In this document: positions 25,501-37,500 of the stretch, piece by piece
How positions within the stretch are numbered: the first letter of the stretch is position 1
Layout: every line of letters begins with the position of its first letter
Assembly (NCBI GenBank): GCA_009792885.1
Contig: WMCF01000016.1
Span: forward strand, 16,568,858-16,632,857
Source: Eremophila alpestris peregrina
Lineage: Eukaryota > Chordata > Aves > Passeriformes > Alaudidae
Length of the DNA stretch: 64,000 bases
Reading direction: 5' to 3'
Translations under genes and position numbers: made by a program
The notes under the pieces: generated by a model
What the model was told of the DNA's origin: nothing
The model's database searches: none
Seen by the model: the letters and a program-made list of their open reading frames with translations, nothing else

Positions 25501-28500
25501 CAGTGGCTGAACCTGGTTTTGTTATTGTTTTGGATGGCACATTGCCATTGTCATTAGTTTTGTTTGTTTCCTCTTTCTCTCCATGTTAGTAATTAAAGAT
25601 ATCTGCAGCTCTCTCCCTCAGCCTGTGCAGAAACAGCTTTCAGCTCTGAAATATGGAATAGATCTGGTGCTGTCATGCTATGTGAAGTTTTTTAATGACA
25701 AATAATTTGGAAGGGAAAAAGCTTGGATTCCATAAACCTGAAGTGCAGCTGAGACATTTTGTCTGTGTTGTCTTTGTCAGAGAATCTGAGTGTACTTCTG
25801 TGGTAGTGCTTGAAATGGAATCTGATCCTTTTTGGAAAGGCCCAAATGGAGACAGACTGGCTAAGAGACAACTCTGGAAAGCATCTGTTTGTCTCTGCCT
25901 TCTGGGGTGCCCAGTTGTTGGTATTCTCATTGTACCTGAACAGCTGAACTACATCAAGTAACTCTCTCTAGGATCAGATATTTAGGCACACCAGAGGCAG
26001 TGCTGTGTGGTTTTTTAACAGGTTCCTTAACACCGTGTCAGATTTGATTTTAATATGTAAAGTCTCAAGCTTTTCGAATTGTTACAAAACTGATAAAAAC
26101 TGTAAAATAATACATAAATTAGTGACTTTTCCCTATGATTTTAGGGTAAAATATTTGGAAAGCTGCTATCTTTGTTCCTGTGTTATGTATTTACTCTGCA
26201 GAAGTTTATAAGTAGCAGGGTTTAGTATAGTGTCAAGTTCACCTGTGTAGCTGCTGTTGGTGACTGATAAGTGTCTCCTTAATAATTTGTACTGCTGTGC
26301 TGATACTGTAAGTGGAGTGGGCCTTGTGTCTCTTTTGGGGAGCTTTGGTGCACAGATGCCAGGGTGGAGGTGTTTGTGACTCCACATGAGCTTTCCCAGA
26401 TTTCAGAGCAGTGCTGTAAGCTAAGGGAGCATTTCCCTGGTGACTTGGTAACTGGAAATGCAGAGTGGCTGGAGTGGCCACCTCGTTAAACTGATGGCAG
26501 GGCTGGCAGCTGGTGTATTTGATTTCAAGTGGAGTGAAATAACCATCTAAAATGTGCTTTTCTGTTTTTTTTCATTTTTCCCTTAATTTTTCCCAAATGC
26601 TAATGACCCCCTGTTTTCTCTCTCCTGTTTCCCTCCAGCGCTGTGTGGTGCTGCGGTTCCTCAAGTCCCCCCCCAACCAGAATAAGGTAAGATGTAACCA
26701 TGTCCTGCTGCTGGGTAAACCAATAGCCAGAGTGAGGAGAAACAAGAAACCTGTGACAGAGCTGTGACTGGCAGCAATAAGAACAAATGCAGGTTTTGAA
26801 ATGTGCCTGTGTTTCAGGGGTTTTGGCAACAGGAGGAAATCCGAGGTTGTGTTATGTAACTGGGATGGTGAGAGCTGATACCAAGGGCTCTGTGTGGGGC
26901 AGGGTGTGAGGCTGCCGTGTGTCAGAGGGCAGAGCTGTCTGTCAGGGCAGCTGTGGCACACTGTGAATGCCCCACAGCCATGTGGGAGCCCTGGCATGCT
27001 GAGGAGGGAAGGAGTTTCCTGGCTGTGGCCAGGTGGGACAGAACAGCACAGAACTGGTGTCATGGTCAGAGTCTGCTGTGGAGCACTAGCTAAAAAGCCA
27101 TGGAATCTGAACAAACACATGAAATGTTCATAGAATGTCCTTTGTCAGTGAGTGATTTTAGTGCTCTGTTACAAAAAGAACGTGGCTGGACACAATCTTG
27201 CAGTTTCTTTGGTGGTGCACTAAGGTTTTCCTGCTCCAGAAGGAGCTGAAGTGAGTTACTTTAGATTTCTTTTAACAGGCATAAAAAATGATCAAAACCA
27301 AAGCATAAACCTAGCATTCCAAGGAAGAAAAATAAGAAAAGAGAGCACAACATTCAGATTCTTTCATTTTCTCAGCCTTGAGAGGAGTCTTTAGGGTGTG
27401 TTACCTGAGAGATGCAGGGGATGGCTTGAGTTACAGCAGCTCCTGAACCAGGGCTTTGTGAGGCACAGTGATACAGTGACAGGTTGTTCTGGTGAGGGAA
27501 ATACAAAGAGCACTGGGGCTCTGCTGAGAACCAGTGTGTGTGCTTCATTTTAGGAAAAAAGAAACAAGGATGAATGTAAAGTAAACATCTTGGAAGGGCA
27601 TTTTATTGCTTTAAATCAGGAAGATGAATGTGAAAAGCATTCAGGGACAAGGGAGAAGTTGCTCAAGTAGAGAAGGCAAAATATGTATGAGTTATTTGAG
27701 GTCTTTCTGCTACTATTTAACTTGAAAAAAGGTCTGGTAAAACCAAAGTAGGATTCAAATGGATTTTTGAGCTGCTTATATTGGCAGGATTTCAAAAATG
27801 TATCTTGTGCTTCTGTAGTAGCCCAAGATAATAATGTTTAGTGTTAACAAGCAGTGATGAGTCCAGTGCATCACAAGAAAGGAAACAGTGCTTATCTCAA
27901 TTTTTAGTATAGCAGGAGAGGACTTGACCACAACTTTCTGTAAAAAGTCAGTCTGTTGCAGTTTATTTAAGAAAACAGAACACTGAGTACCTGCCCCTTA
28001 TATTTTTTAATTTTTTTATTTTAAGCTCAAAGAGATTGTTGCATAGTAATTGTTTTTAAAAGATTGACAAAGTAGGAGAAAGTCACAAAGGAAGGCAGGA
28101 AGTGACATTTCATTACCCAGCACAGCACTGAGGCTGGGCACACACATCCCAGTGCTGCACTTTGAGGAGAGCTGGCTCCAGTGTTCTGGTTCTGCATTTG
28201 CCTTGCATTGGGAGTGTGTGGACTTAGTGATGCACAATTCCTTCTAAATAGAAGGATTTGTAATTTGAATATATTTACTTATTCTGGTGATTGATTTTTT
28301 TTTTTAAGGACCATTTTTTCTTGAAGCAGAACAGAATAAATATTTTATCATCAGATCAGTAAACATATCCCTGAGAATCAGAGTTTTGGGCTGAACTTGC
28401 CATAGCAACAATGAAAGGGAAAATATTTTTTTTTTAAGGAGTAATCTGTATTCTGACTTAAACAAAATGAGTTAGGCTCTGAAGTGTTCTGTGTGTGCAT

Positions 28501-31500
28501 GACATCACAGGTCATCCAAGGCAAACAACACTGAAGGAAGCAGTTCAAGCAAAATATTTTCTAGTAATACACACACTGAAATTCAGATGTGAACAAATAG
28601 GTCTCAGTCTGTTCTGCTTAACTCCTTTGGGAAAGGCAAAGAAGTCTGGATGCTGCTTTTTATTTTTAATTATCGGTTTAATTATGAATTTGGGATTAGA
28701 TAATCCAGTAGTTGAACAAGGTGGTATTATTGTGAATTGTAACCTTATTAGGGTTGAAAAACACTCAGTAATGTAACTGCAGGGCCTGCATTGCTTGAAT
28801 AGAAAGTCAAGTGTCAGGTCTCATGGAGTGCTTTGAATTGCATACATGGTCTTCTTCATGAAAGAATTAAAAAATTATTGTATAAAGCCTGTTTGAGTTT
28901 TGGTGAATGAGCTGGCAGTAATGATGGGTCCTTCAAAAGCTTTTCATCTTAGTGGGTTTTGATGTTAAAAGGTGATGCTCAAGTAGCCTGTTAGTTGTTG
29001 TTTATTTCATTTACATATATCAAATATACTTGCTCTTAAAAGATGTTTTAAGCTCGATTTATAATTTTATGGTTGTATTGATCTTTTAAACTGGTGAGTC
29101 TTTCCATGTAGTAGAAGTGGCAGCAGTAAATTTTAATGAAATGCTCATTTCTCAGTCTGAGTCTGTGGATATATGTGAAAAACACAAACCTGTGAGTGCT
29201 GTGTGCATCAGCAAAGCAGGTCAGAACCATCTGTAAATGGGAATTAGCAGAGGTTTCTGTTCCTGATGAGGTGATGTAATGTTCCTTCTCACCATTCAGG
29301 ATCTGTATGAGTTAAAGAAGGGGTTGTGTTGTCATTTGTGATTAGTGCTGGATGTGATCTTTCCTCCTTTCTCTAGGCCATGTCAGTATCTGGGTGTTGT
29401 CCTCTACTATTTTATTTTCTCTTACTCTGCTCTGTTTGTATTTTTTTCTCCTGCTCTCCCTTTTCCTCTTTAATTTACTAACATGTACCCAAGTGTTGCA
29501 CTTTCTTTTCTTCGACTTAATCTTAGTGTGAGGTTTTAAGTGGGTTCTGTGTGTGTGTTACAAAAGGACAGAGCAGCTTTGAGGCTGTAACAATAAAATA
29601 CCTTGCAGAGAAGCAGAGTGTGCTGGAGTGCTGGGAATGGGAGAATGTTGCTGTAAAGCTCCTTTGCTCCCTCCTCAAGGAGCAGGAGGCTGCCCAAGTT
29701 TGGCTGTGCTGTTGTCCCTGTCCTGCTTCCAGCACTCACAGAGCTTCCTCTCTAGCTTTTGGCATCTTATCTTGTAGAAGACCTTGGTGTTTCCTTATGA
29801 AATGACAGACTATCACATTAAAGCAAGATTTTTCACTGTCTGGGGCAGGATTTGGGACAGATGGCAAGTTCTGTACCTGTTCATGCCAAGGTTTGGAATG
29901 TGGCTCAGTCTTTGGCAGTCTCTTCCCAATCTCCAAATGTATTTTGTAACACTCCAAGCCTTTTCTGCACTGCAGCTGTTTGGGCACCTCTTTGGACTGC
30001 TGGAGTCCTCTGAGCTGTTTTGAGAATAATGGTCAGAGGAGGTCTTGAGCAATTTCCCCTTCTTCCACCTTTGTCACTTTCTTTCTCCTTTTTCCCCTAA
30101 AACCAAAGAAGAATCATCTTTTCTGACCATTTTTCTGTTTGTCCCAGCCCCTGAGGCAGCAGCAGGGAAACAATTCAGCACATTTGATGTCTGACTTCAG
30201 TGTGCACTGACCTGCCAAGCTCAGCAATTAAGTTATTTGTTAAATCACAGACCAGGATGTGTGTGTGTTCTGGAGTGTTGTTACCATTATTTTGGAGTTC
30301 AATTCCTGCATTTCTGTCTTCCAGACTCCAGAGGAAATACTGCACCATCTGCAGAACATCGTAGACTTTGGGAAACATGTGATGAAGCAGTTCTTTGGAG
30401 AGAACTATGTTCACCATGGGGTAAATGATTTGTTTTTAAAATAAATGGCTTAGGCATTGGAAACACTGAAGTGTTTGGGGAAACACTGAGTGCCAGTGAA
30501 AGGAACTGACAGGGTTTGCAAGATACACACCAGAAGCATGTGGATGCAAACAGGGATCCTGCTCTGTGCTGATGAGGGCATTGGATTGTACTCAGTGGTT
30601 TGGCTGTTTCAAGCTGCTGATGAAAAGTGTGGTCATTTCTTTGCCTTAGACAAGAGGGGGCTGTGTGAGAGAGATTTTTAGACTAGCTGCAAAACAAGGG
30701 GAGAAACCTGGCTCATATAAATTGTTGAGGTTTCTGTGCAGTCAGAGGTCACCTTTTCCCTTTTCCCTTGCTCTGTCCTTCAGGGCAGCCAGATCTTGGT
30801 CACTGAACATCAGATAAATGAAAAATTACAGCTCCACCTGGAACTTGAGTTACACAGTTCTGCTTTGGAAGGGTGGGATGTGAGACATGGGACCTTTTCA
30901 TTTGTGGAGAGGACAGAATGATGCAGGTTCCTTCACACACATTCAAGTTGCATTGGAAATGCTCTTTGTCATTCATCTGTTTAAATTAGTCCTTGGTTTT
31001 TATAGAGGAGCAGGTGTTGCATGTGATTGCAAGTCCAGTGTTCACAGACAGTGAATCAGAGGGAGAAGCTGCTGACTTCAGTCTACTTTGTGTAACCCAC
31101 TGAACTTTGCTGTGCCATTTCAAGACTCTCAAACTGGGTATTAGTTTTTACATTAAAATGTTTTCTTTTTTTTTCCCTGATAGGAAATTATTCAACTGCC
31201 TTTAGACTTTGTAAGACAGCTCTGTTTGAAAATCCAGCCAGAGAGGCCAGGTAAGTGCCAGGGATGGGATTAGAAAGGGGATTCCTCAAGCTGTAAAGCA
31301 TTTTTTCTTTGTTCTAAAGTAAAAAAGGCATCACAATACAGAGTATAAGGAAACTTTTTTTAATATGTAGACAATGAGAAGTTGAAAATTTGTTGTGGAA
31401 AAAATGGGTTGTGTTCTGGAATTAAAAATAGTATGTGATAACTCTAAAATGGGCAAAGATTGGCCCTCGTGGTGTCTTATGTTCCCAAATGTTCTTGAGA

Positions 31501-34500
31501 ATGGCCAGAAACTCCTTGGAGATAAATACAGTGTTAAATCAAAGTACTGTAGTCAAGTGATTTGATGCCTTTGATCCAGGAAAAAAAAAAAAGAATTAAT
31601 TTACATACAGTGAGCAAAGGACACTCCATTGCTGATTTCTCCTCAGCTGTTTGAGAAGCAGTCCCACAGTGCCAGGATCCAGTGAGGAGAGTTAATGGTG
31701 TCTAATTAAGTTAGAAAATCAGTGGAAATAAATGATAGAATTTAGTTTTATATTCAGAGTTAAATGTGGTGTGTCCACAGCTGCTGGGGATTGAAATGTG
31801 GTTGTGGGGAAGTGTCCAGGTGCTTCACAACAGCGAATCTCACTTTCCATTTTTAACAGGAATTTTTTTCAAACCTCAAGGATTTTTTTTTTCAGTGTTA
31901 CCCTTCACATCAGCCTGTGTATCATGCAAAGGAGCTTAATACTTCAGATTTCTGTGCCTTTCTGAATTGGCAAGTGGCTTTCAGCTGTGAAGGTGTGAAG
32001 GATGTACATTTGCTTAAATTTAGAAAAAGAAAACAAACCTCAACATTTTGTTGGAGACAGAAGGCTTCTTGCTCATCCTGGTGAAGCAGTATGGCATGGC
32101 AGGCTGGTGCCTGAGGCTTTGCTTTCCCAGATTTATTTTTTCTATTGCAATACATTTTTCAGAGAGCCCATTTTTCTTAGCAGAGGGAACTGTAACAGGA
32201 ACGTGTGTCCTGGAGTCTGTTTAGTAACAGGTACTTGAAAATCTTGGGGTGCCTGCTCTTGTTAACTTTGAGCTACAATCTTACAGACCTGTCTGTGTCC
32301 CAAAGGATGCACGTGGAGAGAGGTTATTCACAGGATTTTTATGCAGAATGCCTCTTGAGTTCATGATATTCCTGGCAGTTTTCAGATCCTTTTGACTCAG
32401 CTGAGGGATGGTGTAGGTCATGCATAGTAAGCAAAGGGGAGATCACATCTTTGAGTAAATGCATTAGTGAGTCACTTCACCTGTTGTTGGCCAATCCATT
32501 TCCTTGCTGTCTCAGGCCTCTCCTTTCTTGGCAGGAGCTGGGAGCTGGCCTTTAGCAGCAGCTCTTGGGACACTCCGTGTGTCTGGGACAGTTTTGAGGA
32601 AACTGAAACCAGGCGTTGATAACGGGGAGGGCAACTTTGTGCAAGCGCCTAATGGGCTAAAGCTGATAAACCTTGTCCTATTCCCACGCCCCACCCTGGG
32701 GAACGAGAGCGAACAAACACCCCCGAGCTAATGGAATTTCCCTGTGGTTGTTTGTGCCCTGCTGCCGCAGAGTGTCGCTGTGACAAGGACATGGACACGC
32801 GCAGTGGGTACGCCATGTGCCTTCCCAACCTGACGCGGCTGCAGACCTTCCGCTTCGCCGAGCACCGGCCCATCCTCTGCATCGAGATCAAGGTGTGCGG
32901 GCACGGAGCCCCGGCCACAGGGGCTGGCTGCATTCTTGAACTGCCCCAGCAGTTCCCGAGGAATGCAGCAGTGGGGGAAGGCTGAGCTCGCTGCTTTCAC
33001 TGTGACCCATAGGAGGAAACAGCCCCCTCCCTCTTCCAGTTCCCAATCTGTTGAAACCTAGGAAATTCCCAGGTGTTAATAGGCTTTTCTGTGCAGTTTT
33101 GTGTCTTTATTTTTTAAAATAACAGGGAGTAACTCAGCTTTTAAGTGCTGGAATTTTTTATAATTCTAAAAAATCATCCTTTAACTGGAAAGATGTGCAT
33201 ATTGTGTGCCTTTATATTTCTGCAGAGAGAGACATTTGTATTTACCATCTTCTTTTGTTTGTTTTAGCCAAAGTGTGGCTTCATTCCTTTTTCCAGCCAT
33301 GTTTCACAGGAGATAAAGCACAAGGTGTGTCGTTACTGTATGCATCAGCATCTAAAGGTAATTATTAAGTCAGCCTGCTTTCCTTTGGCTGTGCTGTATT
33401 TGCTGTTCCAGGCTTGCTTTCCTGTTGAAACTTGCTCAAATCTCTGATATGATGGAGCTGGTAGGAGGATACACAGCTGAGTCGCTGGGTGTGAATTTGT
33501 TTAGTGAGAGATGGAACAAGTTCTGTGGGAAGCTGGAAGCAAACAAATACAATATCAGCTTTTGGGGACTGTGAACGCTGTGACTGGGTCAGCTCTGATG
33601 TGGAACTTCCTTCCCACATGAGCTCCCCAAGTGCATTCTGTGCCTTAGAGCAAACAGCACGGAACAGGCACAGAGTTCATGGACACAGTCTGCTGCAGTG
33701 GTGTGACTGTGACTCTCTGGGATTAATGTGACCTTTCTCCCTTGGGAATGCAGTTTGAGTGACTTGAGCTAAAAATGACTGGGAACACCCCTGGTGGTCA
33801 TGAATTTTGTGTTCAGAGGGGTTGAATTGTCCTGGCCTCTGAAGGCAGGATGTCAGTGCCCCCCAGCTGGCTGTTACCATGAGAGCAGCTGTTGCAGGTG
33901 CAGTGGCTGACTGCAGTGCTCTGCTTTTCCACAGGTAGCCAATGGAAAATGGAAGCGACCAAGTAAATATTGCCCATTGGATCTCTTCTCAGGGTAAGCA
34001 TTCTGTGCTTTTGTCATGGCACACCCCCACCCCCCCAAAATGGCATTACAGATTTCTTGCTTGGATTACTTTGCCTTTCACTGAGGTATTATGGATGCTC
34101 AATGCTGGCTTGTCTGGACCTTTGCAGTGATTGCATCTGGTGTTATCTCCCTCTTTACACTATCTGAGCAATCAGAGCTGCCTTTTGCACTATAACATTG
34201 CACCCCAGAACTGTTCAGTGTACTTAGATCTGAAGTTCACTTTGCCTTTGCAATGATCTTAGTGTGAGTAATGTGCTCAGTGCATGTGCTTACACCAGGT
34301 GTGAACATCCAAAGGCTGTGACAAAACATTCTTGGCTTTATTTTGTTTTCTCTAGAAATAAACAAAGAATGCACTTTGCTTTGAAGAGCTTATTACAGGA
34401 GGCACAGAACAACTTGAAAATATTTAAGGTAAATAGTTAAATCTCTGCTTGCTTTTTTTGCCTTGGATTTTAAACAATTTGACTTGAGTATCTAAACAGT

Positions 34501-37500
34501 CAAGATCTTCCTTCAAACCTATTTAATCAGACCATCAACTGTTGGACTCCATCAAGAGAAGGAAATGGGAAAGTTCTTAGTTACATTTCAGGTGAGGGCA
34601 GAGAAATAGTAATTTCCCAGAATTCCCAGACTCAGAATATCCCAAGTTAGAAGGACCCATGGGGATTGTCAAAGTCCAACTCCTGGCCCTGCACAGGACA
34701 CCCCAACAACCCCACCCTGTGGCTGAGAGCACTTCCCAAATGCTCCTGAAGCTCTGGCAGCCTTGGGGCTGTGACCATTCCCTGGGGAATTAATTTGTGG
34801 GACAGAATCACTGAGGAACAATTCATAGAAAGTGACTCATTAGCTGACCAAAGTTTTAAAACTTTGTGCTACTTCAGTAAGAAGAAGATGGAGGACTTGG
34901 CATGTTGCTGCAAATACTTCATTTTAGATTGCTGTTTGAGCACTGACACAGGCCCAAGGCAAAGCAGGCCTCACTGAGGAAGGAAAAAGTGGCATTCCAT
35001 GACACTCCTGTAGGAAAAACACAAAGCAGTGACTGATGATTTGTGCAGATATTCAGATAAATTCTAGGAAACAAGATTCTTTCAATTTATTTCCAATATT
35101 AAATCAACAATTTGAATTACTTAAAATTCTGAGAGCTGCCCTCTTTTTGTACTAGTACAGGTGGCTGTCACACCTGTCCCCTTTCACAGCCTTCCCTTTG
35201 CCAGTCTGGGCTGCTGAAGGAAGGGTGTTTCACACGGGGCTTTTTCACTCCTGGCATTACTCAGAAAGAAGGGATAGGAAAATGTGCCAAGCATCATTCA
35301 CCTCTATTGTTCTGATTCCTTACAGGTCATTAAGTTGGGAAAGTAGCACTTGATTTAAACAGTTTTGGTTTTCATTCAGAGGTTGTTACCTGCAGGTTCT
35401 CATTAGACTTAAGGGGACAAATCTTTAAGAGATTGGGAATGTTGTGTGTCTGTATGCAGATTGTAAGGTAATAACACTTTTCTGTGCTTGAAACATTAAA
35501 CCTGATGCTCTGAGTAGTTCAGTATGAATAACCTGACTTCCTGCCGTGCCTAAAGACTTCTTTTTCTCCTTGTTGCAGAATGGGGAGCTAATTTATGGCT
35601 GTAAGGATGACCAGGACTGTGTCTCTGACTGGAATGAGCTGGCTCGTCACTTGAAGCCTTTCTTTTTCCCTTGCAATGGGCTGGTGAGTGGCCCCCACTG
35701 CACAAGGACAATTGTGAAGGAGTTAATCCATGTGATCACCACGGCGCTACTGAGCAGCACCGACACCTGCAGGGCAGGTGACATGAAAACTGTGCCCATT
35801 TCACAAGGGAGGAGCTACTGTGAAGCAAGTGCTTTTAATAAGGAGCTTGTAAGAAATGGTAAGGGACAATGTTATAAAAACTGTCCATAATTTAGTGTGC
35901 ATGGAATGCCAGAATGGTGTGGGTTGGAAGGGATCTTTACAAGGCCACCTAGTCCAGCCCCTGCCAGGGGCAGGAACACTTTGTACCAGAGCAGGTTTCT
36001 CAGAGCCTTGTCTGATGTAACAATTCACATCTTTGTCTCTTAGTTATAAATACTAATATGAGAATGGAAACAAGGGGATTCTGGTGGCATTTTAAAAAAA
36101 AAGTTCTGGGCTGCATAGCTGCCAGATAATTGTTGTTATATAATGTGATGTTGTAGTGAGCACTTACAGCACTGTATCTAATGCCAGGGGTAAAGATAAA
36201 TTCAGGAGGTGGTAGAGGGAAAATGGAAGAAAACAGCAGTTTGAGCTGGTAACAATCATAGGTATTCCAGCTGAGTGGGATTTGATGTTGTATGTGATGA
36301 AGTTGGGCTGCTTTGGTTGGTTTATTACAACACCTGTACTTTGCCTTTCCCTGCTCTTCCTCTCAGCACATATTCTCTTCTTCAGCTACTCTTCTCCTGG
36401 TAAAGAGAGGTCTGAATATCAGAGGGAAAAGGAATGGGAAGTGAGAGTTGGAAAACTGTAAATGATGTTAATTCCTCAGTGCATAAGTTCTGTAAAGCTG
36501 TAATTACTCAAGATGATGCCAGTTATCCTAATTGCACAAACAGCACATTTCTTACTCTGCTTTTGAGGAAGACCTTTTTCACTGTCCCTGGTTTGTTGTA
36601 GTGCTGGAGAAAGAGCTGTCTTAGAGAAATTATAGCAAATACAATTTTTGATACTGTACAAAAAAGACCCCACAGCTGAAATGCTAAATTACTTTCTGTC
36701 AGCAGTTGATACTATTCAAAGTGAATTTGTGGTGGCTTCAAGCTCAGATGAGAAATTTCTCTTGTGGACTCAAAATGAGTAGATTGCAGTGGATGTGGGT
36801 GTGCTTTGGTGTTTGTAGGTTTGAATACCAGGTGTTTTATTCTGCAGTCCAAGATGAGCTGTTTAAATGTGCAGGTCAGTACCTGCACCTGGCTCTTTTG
36901 TTTGGAAACTGAAGTGTTTTGAGGTTTCCCCCTACATGTGACTGAACTAAAAGTATTTGGACTCTTAAACAAGCACACATAATGGCAAATTGAAGCTAAG
37001 ACTTGTGTCTGCCTTATTTTAAACTGCATTTTCTTCTAGGTAAACATAAATTGGAAAGCTCTGGTTTACCGAGGGGTTGTCTCCTTTATAAAACCCTTCA
37101 GGCTCAGATGCTTGACATGCTGGATATTGAAGGACTCTATCCTTTGTACAGTAGAGTTGAACAGTACTTGGAGGAATTTCCTGAAGAGAGGTAAGACTTG
37201 ATGGCTTTTCTTTCCAGTCCTGAGTAACCAGGAGTGCAGGCAGGATTGATTGGCTCTGTGCACACAGTGTTACCTTGTACAACCTTCCTTCATGGCACTG
37301 CATATTCTGAATTTCTAAATGAACTTCCAGCTGATGTTGGTCACTTTGACCTGAATTTTTAAGTCATGATTATGAAAAGTTCACAACAGCCTAAGAGAGG
37401 AAAATGCTCTTTGCAGAGAGGTACAGAAAAGTGGGTGGTTTCTTCTGTCCCCATTACCTGCAGAGCTGGGAATGTCTGCAGGGATAATGATGTTCTGCAA

